A stretch of 64,000 bases of DNA from contig NZ_JABBXA010000004.1 in assembly GCF_014161445.1 (NCBI RefSeq), forward strand, positions 124,001-188,000. The letters are read 5' to 3'. The notes beneath the pieces were generated by a model. That model was not told the DNA's origin. It saw only the letters and a list, made by a program, of their open reading frames with translations, and searched no databases. Source of the DNA: Microbispora sp. H13382. GTDB taxonomy: Bacteria > Actinomycetota > Actinomycetes > Streptosporangiales > Streptosporangiaceae. Shown here one piece after another: positions 51,365-60,248 of the stretch. Position numbers and translations under genes: made by a program. Numbering within the stretch: the first letter of the stretch is position 1; the number at the start of each line of letters is the position of its first letter.

Positions 51365-52585
51365 ATGGGAAACGGCTTTTCCGCGACAGGGCTGCGCAGA
51401 GTGCGTGAGGTGCTGACCCGGCACGTCGAGTCGGGGAGGATCCCCGGGCTCGTCGCGCTGGTGGGCCGGGGTGACGAGACGTACGTCGAGGCGATCGGGA
51501 CGATGCGCCATGACGGTGGCGCGCCGATGCGCCGGGACACGATCTTCCGGATGGCGTCCACGTCCAAGCCGGTCACGATCGCGGCGGCGATGGTCCTGCT
51601 CGACGAGTGCGGGCTGCGGCTGGACGACACCGTGGACCCGTGGCTGCCCGAGCTCGCCGGCCGCCGGGTGCTGCGGCGGATCGACGGCCCGGTGGACGAC
51701 ACCGTGCCGGCGCGGCGGCCGATCACCGTCCGGGACGTGCTGTCCTCCACGTTCGGGCTCGGCATGGACATGACGTCGCTGGGCACCCCGATCATGAACG
51801 CGGTCTTCGAGCGGGGGCTCACGCCCAATCTGCCGGAGCCGATGCCCGAGCCGGACGAGTGGATGCGCCGCCTGGGCGAGCTTCCGCTGATGCACCAGCC
51901 GGGGGAGCGCTGGCAGTACCAGATCAGCAGCGATCTGGTCGGCGTGCTCGTCTCCCGGGTCACGGGACAGTCGTTCGAGGAGTTCCTGCGCGAACGCGTC
52001 TTCGAGCCGCTGGGCATGAAGGACACCGGCTTTCACGTGCCCGCCGACCAGATCGACCGGCTGCCGGCCCTTTACGCCCCCGATCCGCAGACCGGCGAGT
52101 TCCTCGTGTGGGACGAGGCCGAGGGAGGACGGTGGAGCCTGCCGCCGGCGTTCCAGGGCGGTGGCGGCGGGCTGGTCTCCACCGTCGACGACTACCACGC
52201 CTACTTCCGGATGCTGCTGAACGGCGGGACGCACGGGAGTGAGCGGATCCTGTCCCGGCCCGCCGTCGAGCTGATGACCACGAACCGCCTCACGCCCGAG
52301 CAGAACGCCGCCAGAAACGCGATGGCCGTCGACAACGTCCACATCTCGCACGGCCAGGGGCAGCACGGCGGCTGGGGTTTCGGGATGGCGGTGCGCACCT
52401 ACCGCGGCGACTACGCCTCCGTCGGCCAGTTCGGCTGGGACGGCGGAAGCGGCACCGCGGCCTACGCCGACCCGGCCGAGCGACTCACCGGGATCCTGCT
52501 CACCCAGGTCGGGGCGTCCACCCCGGATTCGATGCGGCTCATCCACGACTTCTGGACCACGCTCTACCAGGCGATCGACGGCTGA
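51365..52585 (+). CDS. Serine hydrolase, beta-lactamase/EstB-like family
   Basis: 406-residue class-C-fold esterase or peptidase. The SxxK motif is FRMASTSKPVTIAAA (Ser/Lys near residue 65), YxN is replaced by QYQISSD, and a late HGGWGFGMAV/GWDGGSGTAAY stands for the KTG-like region. This pattern is common in EstB-type esterases; true beta-lactamase activity is unlikely. It has no signal peptide, so it is cytoplasmic. AAGGAG lies seven bases before ATG 51365; ATG 51362 is an alternative. Probably repressed by the divergent fusion regulator. Confidence 0.9.
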   Translation: MGNGFSATGLRRVREVLTRHVESGRIPGLVALVGRGDETYVEAIGTMRHDGGAPMRRDTIFRMASTSKPVTIAAAMVLLDECGLRLDDTVDPWLPELAGRRVLRRIDGPVDDTVPARRPITVRDVLSSTFGLGMDMTSLGTPIMNAVFERGLTPNLPEPMPEPDEWMRRLGELPLMHQPGERWQYQISSDLVGVLVSRVTGQSFEEFLRERVFEPLGMKDTGFHVPADQIDRLPALYAPDPQTGEFLVWDEAEGGRWSLPPAFQGGGGGLVSTVDDYHAYFRMLLNGGTHGSERILSRPAVELMTTNRLTPEQNAARNAMAVDNVHISHGQGQHGGWGFGMAVRTYRGDYASVGQFGWDGGSGTAAYADPAERLTGILLTQVGASTPDSMRLIHDFWTTLYQAIDG

Positions 52586-52623
52586 CCCCGGGTCCCGCGC
52601 CCGGTAGGCCGCGGTCCGCACCT

Positions 52624-52657
52624 GGAAGGGCCACGCCGAGCTCGGCGTGGCCCTTCC
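52624..52657 (+). terminator. Perfect 34-bp palindrome after the serine hydrolase gene
   Basis: A 17-base arm (GGAAGGGCCACGCCGAG) and its exact complement abut, 38 bases after the stop. In RNA it would form one of the most stable hairpins in the window. Confidence 0.8.
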
Positions 52658-52783
52658 GCATGTGCGCCTGCAGTTTGTCGATATCGCCGGTGGCGAAGCC
52701 GGTCACATCGCGTCCCCCGCGCGGCTGACCCTCCGGTCCGGCCGTGCACGGCCATGCGCGGGCGGCGGAGGTGCCATGCCCGA

Positions 52784-52818
52784 TTGCTATCACCCTACAT
52801 ATTTGGTAGGAAATACAT
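52784..52818 (+). promoter_or_regulatory. Promoter/operator of the sulfonate operon
   Basis: TTGCTA (52784-52789), 17 bases, TAGGAA (52807-52812), six bases, then GTG 52819. The predicted transcript starts at that GTG. CCTAC-N7-GTAGG (52794-52810) is an inverted repeat over the -10 region and could be a repressor site. Confidence 0.6.
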
Positions 52819-52896
52819 GTGTATCCGGCATCATGGTTGGTGCGGCGGCGGCACGTCGACCTGTGCCGTCCGAACGGCTCGGCCTGTCGCTCCTGA
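52819..52896 (+). CDS. Leaderless 25-residue Cys-containing leader peptide of the sulfonate operon
   Basis: GTG-initiated ORF at the predicted transcription start. The product runs (M)YPASWLV, RRRHVDLCR, PNGSACRS, with Cys16 and Cys23. RRxHVDLxR followed by AxC is the recurring motif of short leader peptides found before sulfur-assimilation genes in actinobacteria, where ribosome stalling at Cys codons is thought to relieve attenuation when cysteine is scarce. It ends 118 bases before the permease GTG. The permease ribosome site (GGAG 53003-53006) can be paired by CGCTC (52990-52994), a possible switch. The function is inferred. Confidence 0.72.
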   Translation: MYPASWLVRRRHVDLCRPNGSACRS

Positions 52897-53014
52897 ACCT
52901 CGACCTCTCCCGGTCGGCGTGGTCACCTGCGCCGGCCGTCCTCCTTCCGTTGCCGTCCGCCGTGCCCGCCTCCGAGCGGCGCGGCCCGGCGCTCTCGCCT
53001 CCGGAGCGACCACT

Positions 53015-53905
53015 GTGACGTCCTCCCCCTCCAGACCCGCCGCCGCCCGTCCGCCGGACGCCGTGCCCGCGGTCCCGTCGCCCGCCGCAGGGCCGCGCCC
53101 CGGCTCGCCGCCGGCCCGGCGGGGTCGCGGGGCCCGCCGGGCCGGCGTACGGGTGCTGTCGCTGCTCGCGCTGCTCGCCCTGTGGCAGCTGGCGGCGGTC
53201 GCGGCGGGCAACCCGTCGTTCGTTCCCGCGCCCCGGGCCGTCTGGGACCAGCTCGTCCTGCTGTCCACCACTCACGACGGCGTCCGCGGCTACGGCGGTC
53301 ACCTGCTCGTCGAGCACCTGGCGATCAGCCTGCGCCGCATCCTCATCGGCTCGGCGCTCGGCGTCGCGGCGGGGCTCGTCCTCGGCGTCGTCCTGGGCAC
53401 GGTGCCGTGGATCCGCCTCGTGGCCGAGCCGGTCGTGACCTTCGTACGGGCCCTGCCACCGCTGGCGTACTTCAGCCTGCTCATCATCTGGTTCGGCATC
53501 GACGAGACGCCCAAGCTGTGGCTGCTCGCCATCGCCGCGCTCCCGCCGGTCGCCGTGGCCACCGCCGCGGCGGTCCACGGCGCGCCCACCGGCCTGGTGG
53601 AGGCGGCCCGCGCGCTGGGCGCCTCACGATGGGACGCCGTCAAGGACGTGGTGCTGCCCGCCGCACTGCCGGAGATCTTCACCGGTGTCCGGCTGGCCGT
53701 CGGGGTCGCGTACTCCTCGGTCGTCGCGGCCGAGACGGTCAACGGCGTGCCCGGCATCGGCGGCATGGTCCGCGACGCACAGCGCTACCTGCAGACCGAC
53801 GTCGTGGTCCTCGGGCTGCTCGCCATCGGCCTGTCCGGGCTGCTGATCGACGGCCTGCTGCGCTTCGCGGAGACCCGGCTGATCCCCTGGCGCGGCCGCG
53901 TCTGA
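53015..53905 (+). CDS. Sulfonate/taurine ABC transporter permease (SsuC/TauC-like)
   Basis: 296-residue membrane component with six helices after a 40-residue Pro/Ala-rich cytoplasmic tail. The binding-protein-dependent signature is EAARALGASRWDAVKDVVLP, and FVRALPPLAYFSLLIIWFGIDETPKLWLL is typical of SsuC/TauC. The GTG start has GGAG eight bases upstream. An out-of-phase frame ends at 53018 over this start. The assignment to sulfonates rests on the operon (TauD-type dioxygenase and leader peptide). Confidence 0.9.
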   Translation: MTSSPSRPAAARPPDAVPAVPSPAAGPRPGSPPARRGRGARRAGVRVLSLLALLALWQLAAVAAGNPSFVPAPRAVWDQLVLLSTTHDGVRGYGGHLLVEHLAISLRRILIGSALGVAAGLVLGVVLGTVPWIRLVAEPVVTFVRALPPLAYFSLLIIWFGIDETPKLWLLAIAALPPVAVATAAAVHGAPTGLVEAARALGASRWDAVKDVVLPAALPEIFTGVRLAVGVAYSSVVAAETVNGVPGIGGMVRDAQRYLQTDVVVLGLLAIGLSGLLIDGLLRFAETRLIPWRGRV

Positions 53906-53963
53906 CACCCTCCCGCCGGTCGAACCTCGTCAACCCCCCTTCCAGCGCAAAAGGAACTCCGCC

Positions 53964-55031
53964 ATGTCACGACCACGCCTCACGCGTCTGCTCCCCGTCG
54001 TCCTGGCCGCCGCGACGGCGGCCGTACTGGCCGCGTGCGGCGACGGCACCGCCTCCGGCGGAGGCGGAAGCGGGGGCGGCGACGGTACGGCGGACCGCAC
54101 CATCCGCATCGCCTACCAGGCCTTCCCCAGCGGCGACCTCATCGTGAAGAACAAGGGCTGGCTGGAACAGGCGCTGCCCGGTTACACGATCAAGTGGACC
54201 AAGTTCGATTCGGGCGCGAGCGTCAACACGGCCTTCGTGGCCAAGAGCGTGGACATCGCGGCCATCGGGTCGAGCCCGGTCGCGCGCGGGCTGTCCGCGC
54301 CGCTCAACATCCCCTACCAGGTGGCGTTCGTGCTCGACGTCGCCGGCGACAACGAGGCACTGGTCGCCCGGGACGGCGCCGGCGTCTCGTCCGTGGCGGA
54401 CCTGCGCGGCAAGAAGGTGGCCACGCCGTTCGCCTCGACGTCCCACTACAGCCTGCTCGCCGCCCTCGACAAGGCGGGGGTGCCGGAGTCGGCGGTGACC
54501 CTGGTCGACCTGGAGCCGCAGGACATCCTGGCCTCGTGGACGCGCGGCGACATCGACGCCGCCTACGTCTGGCTGCCGACGCTGGAGGAGATCAAGAAGA
54601 CCGGCAGGACGCTCATCAGCAGCCGCGAGCTGGCCACCGCGGGCAAGCCGACCCTGGATCTGGGCGTGGTGTCGACCGCGTTCGTCCAGGCGCACCCCGA
54701 CGCGGTCGACGCCTGGCGCAAGGCCGAGGCCAGGGCGCTCGACCTGATCTCCAGCGACCCCGACGCCGCCGCCCAGGCGGTCGGCGCCGAGCTCAACCTC
54801 AGCAAGGACGAGGCCGGGGCGCAGCTCAGCCAGGGAGTCTTCCTCAAGCCGGCCGATCTGGCCTCGCCCGAGTGGCTCGGCACGCCGGACAAGGTCGGCG
54901 GCCTGGCGCGGAACCTGGTGAGCGCGGCGCAGTTCCTCAAGGACCAGCAGAAGATCGACGCGGTGCCCGACCTCGCCACGGTGGAGCGGGCGATCTACAC
55001 CAAGGGACTTCCCGATGTCCTCGCACCCTGA
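53964..55031 (+). CDS. Sulfonate/taurine ABC transporter substrate-binding lipoprotein
   Basis: 355 residues. Lipobox VLAAC (Cys25), then a Gly-rich tether. NMT1/TauA-like core: IRIAYQAFPSGDLIVKNKGW, SVDIAAIGSSPVARGLSAPL, GKKVATPFASTSHYSLLAAL, ILASWTRGDIDAAYVWLPTL. Binds taurine or another sulfonate outside the membrane. Preceded by an AAAAGGAA site. The 3' end overlaps the ATPase gene by 17 bases. Confidence 0.92.
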   Translation: MSRPRLTRLLPVVLAAATAAVLAACGDGTASGGGGSGGGDGTADRTIRIAYQAFPSGDLIVKNKGWLEQALPGYTIKWTKFDSGASVNTAFVAKSVDIAAIGSSPVARGLSAPLNIPYQVAFVLDVAGDNEALVARDGAGVSSVADLRGKKVATPFASTSHYSLLAALDKAGVPESAVTLVDLEPQDILASWTRGDIDAAYVWLPTLEEIKKTGRTLISSRELATAGKPTLDLGVVSTAFVQAHPDAVDAWRKAEARALDLISSDPDAAAQAVGAELNLSKDEAGAQLSQGVFLKPADLASPEWLGTPDKVGGLARNLVSAAQFLKDQQKIDAVPDLATVERAIYTKGLPDVLAP

Positions 55032-55824
55032 CGCGCCCGCCGTGCCGGCCGGCACGGACGTCGCCGCCGTCCGCCTGGAAGAGGTCGAACACGTCTACGG
55101 CGGCGCGGGAGGGCCGGTCGCCGCTCTCGGGCCGATCTCCCTGACCGTCCCTCGTGGGACCTTCCTCGTGCTCGTCGGGGCCTCCGGATGTGGCAAGAGC
55201 ACGTTGCTGCGTCTCGTCGCGGGCTTCGAGAAGCCCACCTCCGGCACCGTACGGACGGGCGGCACCGAGCCCGTACCCGGCAGGGGCGCCGGGATCGTCT
55301 TCCAGCAGCCCCGGCTGTTCCCGTGGAAGACCGTGGGCGGCAACGTCGAGCTGGCCCTGCGTTACGCCGGCGTGCCCCGCGCGGAACGCGCCCGCCGGGT
55401 GCCGGACCTGCTGGAACGGGTGGGCCTGCACGACGTGGCGGACCGCCGGATCTGGCAGATCTCCGGAGGGCAGCAGCAGCGCGTGGCGATCGCGAGGGCG
55501 CTGGCGGGCGACGACCCGCTGCTGCTGCTCGACGAGCCGTTCGCCGCGCTGGACGCGCTCACCCGCGAGCGCCTCCAGGAGGACCTGCGCCGGGTGAGCG
55601 CGCAGACCGGCCGCACGTCGGTGTTCGTCACCCACAGCGTCGAGGAGGCCGTGTTCCTCGGCAGCCGCGTCGTCGTGCTCACCAGGCGGCCTGGCCGGAT
55701 CGCGCTCGACCTCGACGTCGGCCTTCCGCGCACCGGGGTGGAACCGCACGAACTGCGCGCCCTTCCCGAATACGCCGCGCTCCGCGCCGAGATCGGCCGG
55801 GCCGTACGCGCCGCCGCCGCGTGA
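55015..55824 (+). CDS. Sulfonate/taurine ABC transporter ATP-binding protein (SsuB/TauB-like)
   Basis: 269-residue ATPase. Walker A GASGCGKST, Q-loop FQQPRLFPWKTV, signature ISGGQQQR, Walker B LLLLDEPF, D-loop ALDA and switch VTHSVEEAV. The Q-loop PRLFPWKT and the FLGSRVVVLTRRPGRI ending are typical of the nitrate/sulfonate/taurine group. Completes the importer with the preceding two genes. Confidence 0.95.
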   Translation: MSSHPDAPAVPAGTDVAAVRLEEVEHVYGGAGGPVAALGPISLTVPRGTFLVLVGASGCGKSTLLRLVAGFEKPTSGTVRTGGTEPVPGRGAGIVFQQPRLFPWKTVGGNVELALRYAGVPRAERARRVPDLLERVGLHDVADRRIWQISGGQQQRVAIARALAGDDPLLLLDEPFAALDALTRERLQEDLRRVSAQTGRTSVFVTHSVEEAVFLGSRVVVLTRRPGRIALDLDVGLPRTGVEPHELRALPEYAALRAEIGRAVRAAAA

Positions 55825-55854
55825 CGCACCACACCAACCGATGAGGAGAGTGAG

Positions 55855-56736
55855 ATGACCACACCGACCGCCGTCCGGCTGGACCTGCGGCCCCTCGGCC
55901 CCCACTTCGGCGCCGAGGTCGAGGGACTGGACCTGGCGACCGCCACCGACGAGGACCTGGCCGCGGTGCGTGCCGCCCTGGTCGACCGGAAGGTGCTGTT
56001 CTTCCGTGGGCAGAGCCTCGACGACGACGGGCAGGTGGCGCTCGGGCGCCGTCTCGGCGAGCTGACCGCCTCCCATCCCGTCGTCGGGGGCGTCGACGAT
56101 GCGCATCCCGAGATCTACGCACTCGACAGCGCCGACAACGGCTTCGCCGACGTCTGGCACACCGACGTCACGTTCATGCCGCGCCCGCCGCTCGGCTCCA
56201 TCCTGCGCGCCGTGATCCTCCCGCCCACCGGCGGCGACACGAGCTGGGCCGACGCCCAGCTGACCTACGACTCCCTGTCCGGACCCGTGCGGGAGCTGGC
56301 CGACCAGCTCACCGCGGTCCACGACGGCAACCGGGAGTTCGGTTACTACCTGGCCCAGCGCCGGGGCGGCAGGGGCAACGTATGGGACGGCGAGGTCGTC
56401 ACCCGGCTGGAGCCGGTGGAGCACCCCGTGGTCCGCGTCCACCCCGAGACCGGCCGCAAGGGGATCTTCGTCAACCCCGGGTTCACCTCCCACATCGTCG
56501 GCGTGTCCGAGGCCGAGAGCCGGGCCATCCTGGACCTGCTCTACGCCCACCTCACCAAGCCCGAGCACATCGTGCGCCACCGCTGGAGGGTCGGCGACGT
56601 CGCCATGTGGGACAACCGGAGCACGGCCCACTACGCCAACCGCGACTACGGTGACGCGCACCGCGTCATGCACCGCATCACCCTGCGCGGCGACCGTCCC
56701 TACGGCCCCGGCCGCTCCGGCCGTACGGACGGGTGA
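55855..56736 (+). CDS. TauD/TfdA family Fe(II)/2-oxoglutarate dioxygenase
   Basis: 293-residue dioxygenase that oxidises a sulfonate or sulfate ester to release sulfite or sulfate. The iron triad is present: WHTDVTF (His102, Asp104) and MHRITLRGD (His273), with the 2-oxoglutarate-binding Arg near residue 284 (RPYGPGR region). Family blocks VLFFRGQSL and HPVVRVHPETGRKGIFVNPGF are present. GAGGAGAG lies just before the ATG. Last gene of the sulfonate operon, 30 bases after the ATPase. Confidence 0.94.
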   Translation: MTTPTAVRLDLRPLGPHFGAEVEGLDLATATDEDLAAVRAALVDRKVLFFRGQSLDDDGQVALGRRLGELTASHPVVGGVDDAHPEIYALDSADNGFADVWHTDVTFMPRPPLGSILRAVILPPTGGDTSWADAQLTYDSLSGPVRELADQLTAVHDGNREFGYYLAQRRGGRGNVWDGEVVTRLEPVEHPVVRVHPETGRKGIFVNPGFTSHIVGVSEAESRAILDLLYAHLTKPEHIVRHRWRVGDVAMWDNRSTAHYANRDYGDAHRVMHRITLRGDRPYGPGRSGRTDG

Positions 56737-56773
56737 GGGGGCGCCCCGGCGCGCCGACGGCTGCGGCCGGCGC

Positions 56774-56804
56774 CTGAACGCCGCCGTCATCCGCCGGCGT
56801 TCAG
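56774..56804. terminator. Hairpin between TauD-type and hydrolase genes
   Basis: CTGAACGCCG (56774-56783) pairs with CGGCGTTCAG (56795-56804). It overlaps the hydrolase stop codon and lies 38 bases beyond the dioxygenase stop, so it can end both convergent transcripts. Confidence 0.7.
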
Positions 56805-57610
56805 CGTGTGAGGTGCCGGTCGAGGAAGTCGCGGAGAGTCTCGGCGAGTTCGAGGCGGTGGTCCGACAGGGCGTGGTCGGTGACGAACACCCGGTGCTCC
56901 AGAAGCGGCACCGGGTGCGCGGCGTACGTCGCCACCACGGGCTCGTGGTGCTCGGCGGCGGGGGTGACGGTGTCGCGCCCGGCCGTGCCGACGAGCAGGA
57001 CCGGGCGGTCCGCGAGTCGTGGGGCGAGCCCGGCGAGGCTCCACGCCTCGCCCGCCGAGGTCATCTCCTCGACCAGCGCCTCGCCGCTGGTCCCCTTCAG
57101 CGGGAGCAGGTCCTCGCCGAAGCCCTCGACGTACGCCGCCCGCAGCGTGTCGTCCTTCCGGCAGGCGACTCCGACCCGGCCGAAGTCGAAGGCCGAGACC
57201 GACGCGGCGGCGGTGATCGACGGGTCGGCCGCCGCGGTCGTCAGGGCGGCGAAGCCGCCGAAGCTGTGCCCCGCCAGCGCCAGCCGGTCCCGGTCGAGGC
57301 GGTGCGCCGCCGCGAACTCCCGATCGCGTACGGCCGCCGCGACGCGGGCCGCGTCCTCCAGCGCGTTCGCCCACGACCAGGTGCCGCCGACGCCCCAGGA
57401 GCCGCGATAGTGGAAGACGAGGGAGGCGTACCCCGCCCGGCGCAGGTCCTGGGCCAGGTCGAAGTTGCGCTCGTGTCCGGGGAAGCCGTGCAGCAGCACC
57501 ACGATCGGGTGCGGTCCGGGCCCGGCGGGCAGGTGGAGGACCCCCAGCAGGGTCTCGCCACCGCTGTCGAACGTCACGGCGGCGTTGGCGGCAGGTGTGT
57601 CGAGGCTCAT
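56801..57610 (-). CDS. Alpha/beta hydrolase (dienelactone-hydrolase-like)
   Basis: 269-residue cytoplasmic hydrolase. Oxyanion-hole HG in VVLLHGFPGHERNFDLAQDL, nucleophile elbow LAGHSFGGFAAL, acid in VGTAGRDTVTP and C-terminal VTDHALSDHRLEL supplying the His. Resembles the YpfH/peptidase S9-like group acting on esters or short peptides. A GGGAG ribosome site precedes the ATG. The frame is open much farther 5' through a tandem repeat, which is rejected as coding. Confidence 0.9.
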   Translation of the reverse strand: MSLDTPAANAAVTFDSGGETLLGVLHLPAGPGPHPIVVLLHGFPGHERNFDLAQDLRRAGYASLVFHYRGSWGVGGTWSWANALEDAARVAAAVRDREFAAAHRLDRDRLALAGHSFGGFAALTTAAADPSITAAASVSAFDFGRVGVACRKDDTLRAAYVEGFGEDLLPLKGTSGEALVEEMTSAGEAWSLAGLAPRLADRPVLLVGTAGRDTVTPAAEHHEPVVATYAAHPVPLLEHRVFVTDHALSDHRLELAETLRDFLDRHLTR

Positions 57611-57857
57611 CCGCTCCCACTGTCGATCGGATCGGACCGGGTGACGTGACCGAGGATAGAATCCGGCCGGGAACCGTCGTCGCTCGGGTCGCCGAGACGA
57701 TCGCACCGCGCACCGCGCACCGCACAACGGGCCCCACGCCCCGGGCCCCGGGCCCTGCGGCCCAGGCACCGTGGCTCGCGCGCACCGGGGCACCACGGGG
57801 CCGCGCCCGGGCCCGCCCGCGCCTGCGCACGAGCAGGCCCGGCGGAGCGCCTCCCGC
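57611..57857. other. Intergenic region upstream of the hydrolase gene
   Basis: About 250 bases without a recognisable gene. It contains a TAGAAT box (57656-57661, plus strand) with no start codon nearby, and G/C-only runs (GGGCCCCACGCCCCGGGCCC) that may form hairpins. Confidence 0.45.
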
Positions 57858-57947
57858 GTGGTGCCGCCCACTGTGGTGCCGCCCACTGTGGTGCCGCCCA
57901 CTGTGGTGCCGCCCACTGTGGTGCCGCCCACTGTGGTGCCGCCCACC
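57858..57947. repeat. 15-bp tandem repeat, six copies
   Basis: GTGGTGCCGCCCACT repeated six times head to tail over 90 bases; the last copy differs in its final base. It ends 16 bases before the EF-G paralogue stop codon. Copies are otherwise identical, so it is recent or homogenised. Confidence 0.95.
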
Positions 57948-57963
57948 GCGCCACGCGCTGCGT

Positions 57964-60063
57964 CTACCGGGCGGGGCCCGGCCGGGTAGCCGCGGCGGCA
58001 CCGGTCACCCGGGCGTAGCCGGCGGGCCGGCTGGTGAAGGCGCCCCTGCCCCGGGTCCGCCCGCGCAGCCCGGTCGCGTACCCGAAGAGCTCGGCCAGCG
58101 GCACGGTCGCGGTGACCACCATGGTGCCTGCCCGGGTGCCCGCCCGCGCGGCCGAACCGGTGACCCGGCCGCGCCTGGCCGCCAGGTCGCCCAGCACCCC
58201 GCCGACGGCGTCCTCCGGCACGGTGACGGTTACCTCGGCCAGCGGCTCCAGCAGAGCCATCTCACCGGCACGCAGCGCCTCCCGCAGCGCGAGCCGCCCG
58301 GCCGTCCGGAACGCCATCTCCGAGGAGTCCTTCGGGTGGGTGGCGCCGTCGGTGAGCGTGACCCGCAGGCCGGTCACCGGATGGCCGCCGAGCGGTCCCT
58401 CGGCGAGGGCGTCACGGCATCCGGCCTCCACCGCCCCGACGTATTCGCGGGGCACCCGGCCGCCGGTGACCGTGGACCGGAAGACGAAGCCGTCGGCGTC
58501 GTCCATCGGCTCCACGTCGAGCACGACGTGGGCGAACTGCCCCGCGCCGCCGTCCTGCTTGACGTGCCGGTAGAGCAGCCCGGACACCCCGCGCACGACC
58601 GTCTCCCGGTAGGCGACGCGGGGCCGCCCGACGGCGACGTCGAGCCCGTGGGCGCGGCGGAGCCTGTCCACCGCGACCTCCAGGTGTAACTCGCCCATCC
58701 CCGACAGCACCGTCTGGCCGGTCTCGGGGTCGGCGCGGACCGACAGCGAGGGGTCCTCGTCGGTCAGCCGGGCCAGCGCGGCCGCCAGCCGGTCGGCGTC
58801 GCCGCTTCCGCGCGGCTCGACGGACACGGAGATCACCGGCGAGGCCGCGACCGGCGGTTCGAGGACCAGCGGAGCCCCGGGAGCGCAGAGGGTGGCTCCG
58901 GCGCGGGCCGCCTTGACCCCGGCCACCGCGACGATGTCCCCGGCCGTGGCCCGGTCCGTCTCGGTGTGCCGGTCGGCCTGCACCCGGAGGATGCGGCCGA
59001 TCCGCTCGGTGCGCCGGGCGCCGGCGTCCAGCACGACGTCCCCCCTCCTGATCGTCCCCGCGTACACGCGCAGGTAGCTCAGCCGCCCGGTGGCGGCGGC
59101 GTGCACCTTGAAGACCAGCGCGGCGAACGGCGCCGCCGGGTCGGCCGGCCGCTCCTGCCCGGCTCCGTCCCACGCGCCGCGTACGGGCGGCACGTCGGGC
59201 GGTGCGGGCAGATAGGCCACGACGGCGTCCAGCAGCGGCTCGACGCCCCGGTCGCGGTAGGCCGACCCGCACAGCACCACCACGGCCTCACCGCGCAGGG
59301 TCAGGTCGCGCAGGGCGGCGGTGAGAGTCGCCGCCGAGATCTCCGGCCGGGCGCAGAACTCCTCCAGCGCCGCCGGGTGGAGCTCGGCCACCGTCTCCTC
59401 GAGCAGGCGTCGGCGCCGGCGGGCCTCGTCCGCGAGGGACTCCGGCACGGGTCCCTCCGCGGCCGTGTCACGGCCGGCGTCCCAGGTCAGCGCCCGCATC
59501 CGCAGCAGGTCCACCACGCCGATGAACCCGTCCTCGCGTCCGATGGGCAGCTGGACGACCAGCGGCGTGACCCGCAGCCGCGCGCGGATCGACTCGACCG
59601 CCGTGTCGAGGTCGGCGCCGGCGCGGTCCATCTTGTTGACGAACGCGACGCGCGGCACGCCGTAGCGGTCGGCCTGCCGCCACACCGACTCGCTCTGCGG
59701 CTCCACGCCCGCGACGGCGTCGAACACGGCGACCGCGCCGTCGAGCACCCGCAGCGACCGCTCCACTTCGTCGGAGAAGTCCACGTGGCCCGGGGTGTCG
59801 ATCAGGTTGATCTGGTGGCCGTCCCACAGGCAGCTCACGGCCGCGGCGAAGATGGTGATCCCGCGGTCGCGCTCCAGGGGGTCGAAATCGGTGACGGTGG
59901 TCCCCTCGTGCACCTCGCCGCGCCGGTGGACGGCGCCGGTGAGGTAGAGGATCCGTTCGGTGACGGTGGTCTTGCCCGCGTCGACGTGGGCGAGGATGCC
60001 CAGGTTGCGGATGCCGGTCGGCGGGACGAGGTGATCGTGTTTCAGGTCGGCGCGCATGGCCAT
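57964..60063 (-). CDS. Elongation factor G paralogue (ribosomal GTPase)
   Basis: 699-residue translational GTPase. G1 [10 protein letters not shown]2 [13 protein letters not shown]3 DTPGHVDF, G4 NKMD and G5 GSA are intact; domains II-V follow, with [16 protein letters not shown] and [21 protein letters not shown]. It differs from housekeeping [13 protein letters not shown] replaces RGITITSAA, and the C-terminus reads [20 protein letters not shown] instead of the GRGTYSMHFDHY type, like the EF-G-like/TetM-like group. It might protect ribosomes or serve under stress. Two possible starts (60063, 60057); GAAGGG lies just upstream. Confidence 0.9.
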   Translation of the reverse strand: MAMRADLKHDHLVPPTGIRNLGILAHVDAGKTTVTERILYLTGAVHRRGEVHEGTTVTDFDPLERDRGITIFAAAVSCLWDGHQINLIDTPGHVDFSDEVERSLRVLDGAVAVFDAVAGVEPQSESVWRQADRYGVPRVAFVNKMDRAGADLDTAVESIRARLRVTPLVVQLPIGREDGFIGVVDLLRMRALTWDAGRDTAAEGPVPESLADEARRRRRLLEETVAELHPAALEEFCARPEISAATLTAALRDLTLRGEAVVVLCGSAYRDRGVEPLLDAVVAYLPAPPDVPPVRGAWDGAGQERPADPAAPFAALVFKVHAAATGRLSYLRVYAGTIRRGDVVLDAGARRTERIGRILRVQADRHTETDRATAGDIVAVAGVKAARAGATLCAPGAPLVLEPPVAASPVISVSVEPRGSGDADRLAAALARLTDEDPSLSVRADPETGQTVLSGMGELHLEVAVDRLRRAHGLDVAVGRPRVAYRETVVRGVSGLLYRHVKQDGGAGQFAHVVLDVEPMDDADGFVFRSTVTGGRVPREYVGAVEAGCRDALAEGPLGGHPVTGLRVTLTDGATHPKDSSEMAFRTAGRLALREALRAGEMALLEPLAEVTVTVPEDAVGGVLGDLAARRGRVTGSAARAGTRAGTMVVTATVPLAELFGYATGLRGRTRGRGAFTSRPAGYARVTGAAAATRPGPAR

Positions 60064-60248
60064 GCCCTTCGGGAAGGTTCCTACAGTGGCGGGCGCGATT
60101 GGCCTGACGAGACGAACCGGCCGGGTTCAGGCCGGACACGACCCCTGAAAGGGACGCCATGGTGGGACCGCAGGGCGACCGGCGGAGCGGACGGGGCCGT
60201 GATCGGGGCCGCTGGTTCGATCCGCTTTTACCAGGGGTACGGAGCTCG
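60064..60248. other. Upstream region of the EF-G paralogue
   Basis: 185 bases between the EF-G paralogue and a possible small minus-strand gene. CCGGCCGGGTTCAGGCCGG (60117-60135) is partly palindromic. No definite promoter was chosen. Confidence 0.35.

Noticed and set aside
51365..52585. Beta-lactamase resistance gene
   Set aside because: The SxxK motif is present, but the YxN and KTG motifs are atypical and there is no signal peptide; an EstB-like esterase is more likely.
52539..52793. Minus-strand ORF of 84 codons overlapping the hydrolase end
   Set aside because: It crosses the perfect 34-bp terminator palindrome and has no ribosome site or recognisable domain.
52754..53014. Longer N-terminus for the sulfonate permease
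   Set aside because: The frame is open upstream, but the region holds the promoter and leader peptide; GTG 53015 has a ribosome site and gives a family-sized protein.
57858..57947. Possible CRISPR array
   Set aside because: Units are contiguous 15-base copies with no spacers; no cas gene is nearby.
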